From an uncultured Fibrobacterota bacterium (lineage in GTDB: Bacteria > Fibrobacterota > Chitinivibrionia > Chitinivibrionales > CAIOZP01), in the NCBI GenBank assembly GCA_903862805.1, contig CAIOZP010000481.1, positions 1 to 8,013 on the forward strand: a DNA stretch of 8,013 nucleotides, read 5' to 3'. Below are positions 7,121-8,013 of this stretch, in pieces. The translations under genes and the position numbers were made by a program. The notes under the pieces are model-generated. The model searched no databases. It saw nothing but the letters and a program-made list of their open reading frames with translations, and was not told the origin of the DNA. How positions within the stretch are numbered: position 1 is the stretch's first letter; each line of letters begins with the position of its first letter.

Positions 7121-7148
7121 TAAAAACGGGACGCCAGCGAAGGCATCC
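7121..7148 (-). terminator. Rho-independent terminator of the MBL-fold hydrolase gene
   Basis: On the minus strand GGATGCC (7148-7142), loop TTCGCT, and GGCGTCC (7135-7129) form a 7-bp stem with one wobble or mismatch pair, followed by CG and a TTTTTA tract (7126-7121). This GC-rich hairpin plus U-tract lies about 50 nt past the stop of the minus-strand hydrolase gene, the expected position for its terminator. Confidence 0.75.
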
Positions 7149-7198
7149 TGTGAGTCACAATCTTTTCGATGCGTTACTTTTTTGAAAACAAAACTGTT

Positions 7199-8013
7199 CT
7201 AATTATGATGATCCGGCTGAGAAGACGGAAGAACTGTTACCGTCTCCAGAACAGGCAAACTTCTGTTTTCAAGTTTATTGCCTAGTAATTCCAGAATCTT
7301 TGCTACATTGGCAATGCTCGTGGAGTCCTTTTTGTTCTGCTGAATTTCTTGAAGGCTTTTCTGCAGATTTTCCCAGTGAGATAGAAGTACGCGACCTGGA
7401 TTGCAAGGATTGACAACATTTTTGAGAAAATTGCTGATTACATTTTCTTCTTTCAGAGAAGCAACCGCCGGTATCATTGTAATCGGCAGTTTCGAACTGC
7501 CGACAAGATCAACGATGTTTACTTCAGAATCAAAATTGGCACTTCCCAGATTGACAATTTTACCAAACCGATTATGCTCAATGATCACCATGTGCATTTC
7601 ACCTTCCAGGTAATCAAAAAATTCACTCGGCTGCTTTTTCATTGGCTGCTTAATAGTGCCTTTGAGCAATTCGGTGACTGGTGGTGCAATAAGATGCATA
7701 GCCGCCTCAAATCGAATAGTGAGTTCGTTTGAGAGTGTATAAATTTTGCCTTTTTCTACTTGTGTGAATTTAGAAAAATTCGGGATAGTGCTTTTGATGA
7801 TATTGCCGATTGATTTGCATCCATAAACAGACGGATATTCTCCAGCCGTTTTTTTATACCAATTCAGAATAATCCCGATATCCATCGCATGATCAAAATG
7901 GGAATGAGTAAAAACTATGGCATCAGGAACTTTTTTATGCGTAATTTCCGTCTCAATATCCTCAAGATAACAAAGATTTCCTTCGTTGAACTTCAAGCAC
8001 GCATAAAGTTTTA
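7199..8013 (-). CDS. MBL-fold (metallo-beta-lactamase superfamily) hydrolase, 5' end outside window
   Basis: Predicted metal-dependent hydrolase of the metallo-beta-lactamase fold; substrate unknown. The reading frame stays open to the right edge (…LYACLKFNEGN…), so the N terminus is missing and the TTG at 7996 is probably an internal Leu codon. Numbering from that TTG, all metal ligands expected of the family are present: HSHFDH at 31-36 (H31, H33, D35, H36), H101 in AAMHLIAPP, D156 in GSANFDSE, and H207 in LLSHWENL. This argues for an active dinuclear enzyme. The LSHWENL ending recalls UlaG-like lactonase or phosphodiesterase-type members rather than true beta-lactamases. After H207, about 58 further residues form a helical tail of Q, K and L that is not part of the core. 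No signal peptide can be judged because the start is not visible. A terminator follows downstream and the nearest gene is over 500 nt away. Confidence 0.85.
   Translation of the reverse strand, partial: KLYACLKFNEGNLCYLEDIETEITHKKVPDAIVFTHSHFDHAMDIGIILNWYKKTAGEYPSVYGCKSIGNIIKSTIPNFSKFTQVEKGKIYTLSNELTIRFEAAMHLIAPPVTELLKGTIKQPMKKQPSEFFDYLEGEMHMVIIEHNRFGKIVNLGSANFDSEVNIVDLVGSSKLPITMIPAVASLKEENVISNFLKNVVNPCNPGRVLLSHWENLQKSLQEIQQNKKDSTSIANVAKILELLGNKLENRSLPVLETVTVLPSSQPDHHN

Noticed and set aside
6973..7185. Possible small membrane protein on the plus strand
   Set aside because: There is a single hydrophobic stretch but no Shine-Dalgarno site, and the frame runs through the terminator of the opposite gene with a low-complexity basic tail.

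Overview
The window looks like chromosomal DNA from a free-living or environmental bacterium that secretes polymer-active proteins. I favour a member of the Fibrobacteres-Chlorobi-Bacteroidetes (FCB) group, possibly Fibrobacterota. The main reason is that two neighbouring exported proteins end in similar short beta-sandwich tails of the kind used as C-terminal sorting signals (type IX / Por secretion). The GC content is moderate and the Shine-Dalgarno sites are clear. The taxon is an inference; no rRNA, tRNA or housekeeping gene is present to fix it.

Layout, left to right. (1) 1-248: non-coding upstream DNA with a nested hairpin at the very edge and a weak promoter-like pair. (2) 249-1139 (+): a class I SAM-dependent methyltransferase with an N-terminal four-cysteine zinc-ribbon-like motif. 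A possible small coupled ORF follows (1132-1389, TTG start). (3) 1427-2760 (-): a secreted glycoside hydrolase family 18 (chitinase-like) protein whose signal-peptide start and catalytic body lie in different reading frames, so the gene as given carries a -1 frame disruption near 2680-2705. (4) 2761-3288: about 0.5 kb without a convincing gene, containing a degenerate 21-nt tandem repeat (2994-3161) and a perfect 14-bp terminator hairpin (3230-3267). (5) 3289-6663 (-): a 1124-residue exported protein with Asp-box/VPS10-like propeller blades, an Ig-like Ser/Thr-rich domain, a discoidin (F5/8 type C) carbohydrate-binding-like domain and a sorting tail. (6) 6664-7198: intergenic, with a terminator serving the next gene. 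(7) 7199-8013 (-): a metallo-beta-lactamase-fold hydrolase, 5' end cut by the window edge.

The GH18 protein and the large propeller protein are plausible partners in extracellular polysaccharide (chitin-like or other glycan) binding and degradation: both are on the minus strand, both have export signals and both have a C-terminal sorting-type tail. They are separated by a terminator and 0.5 kb, so they are probably separate transcription units. The methyltransferase converges on them from the other strand, and no functional link to them is visible. I see no CRISPR array, transposase, phage gene, defence cassette or RNA gene. The points most worth a second look are the GH18 frame disruption, the 21-nt repeat array and the multidomain architecture of the 1124-residue protein.
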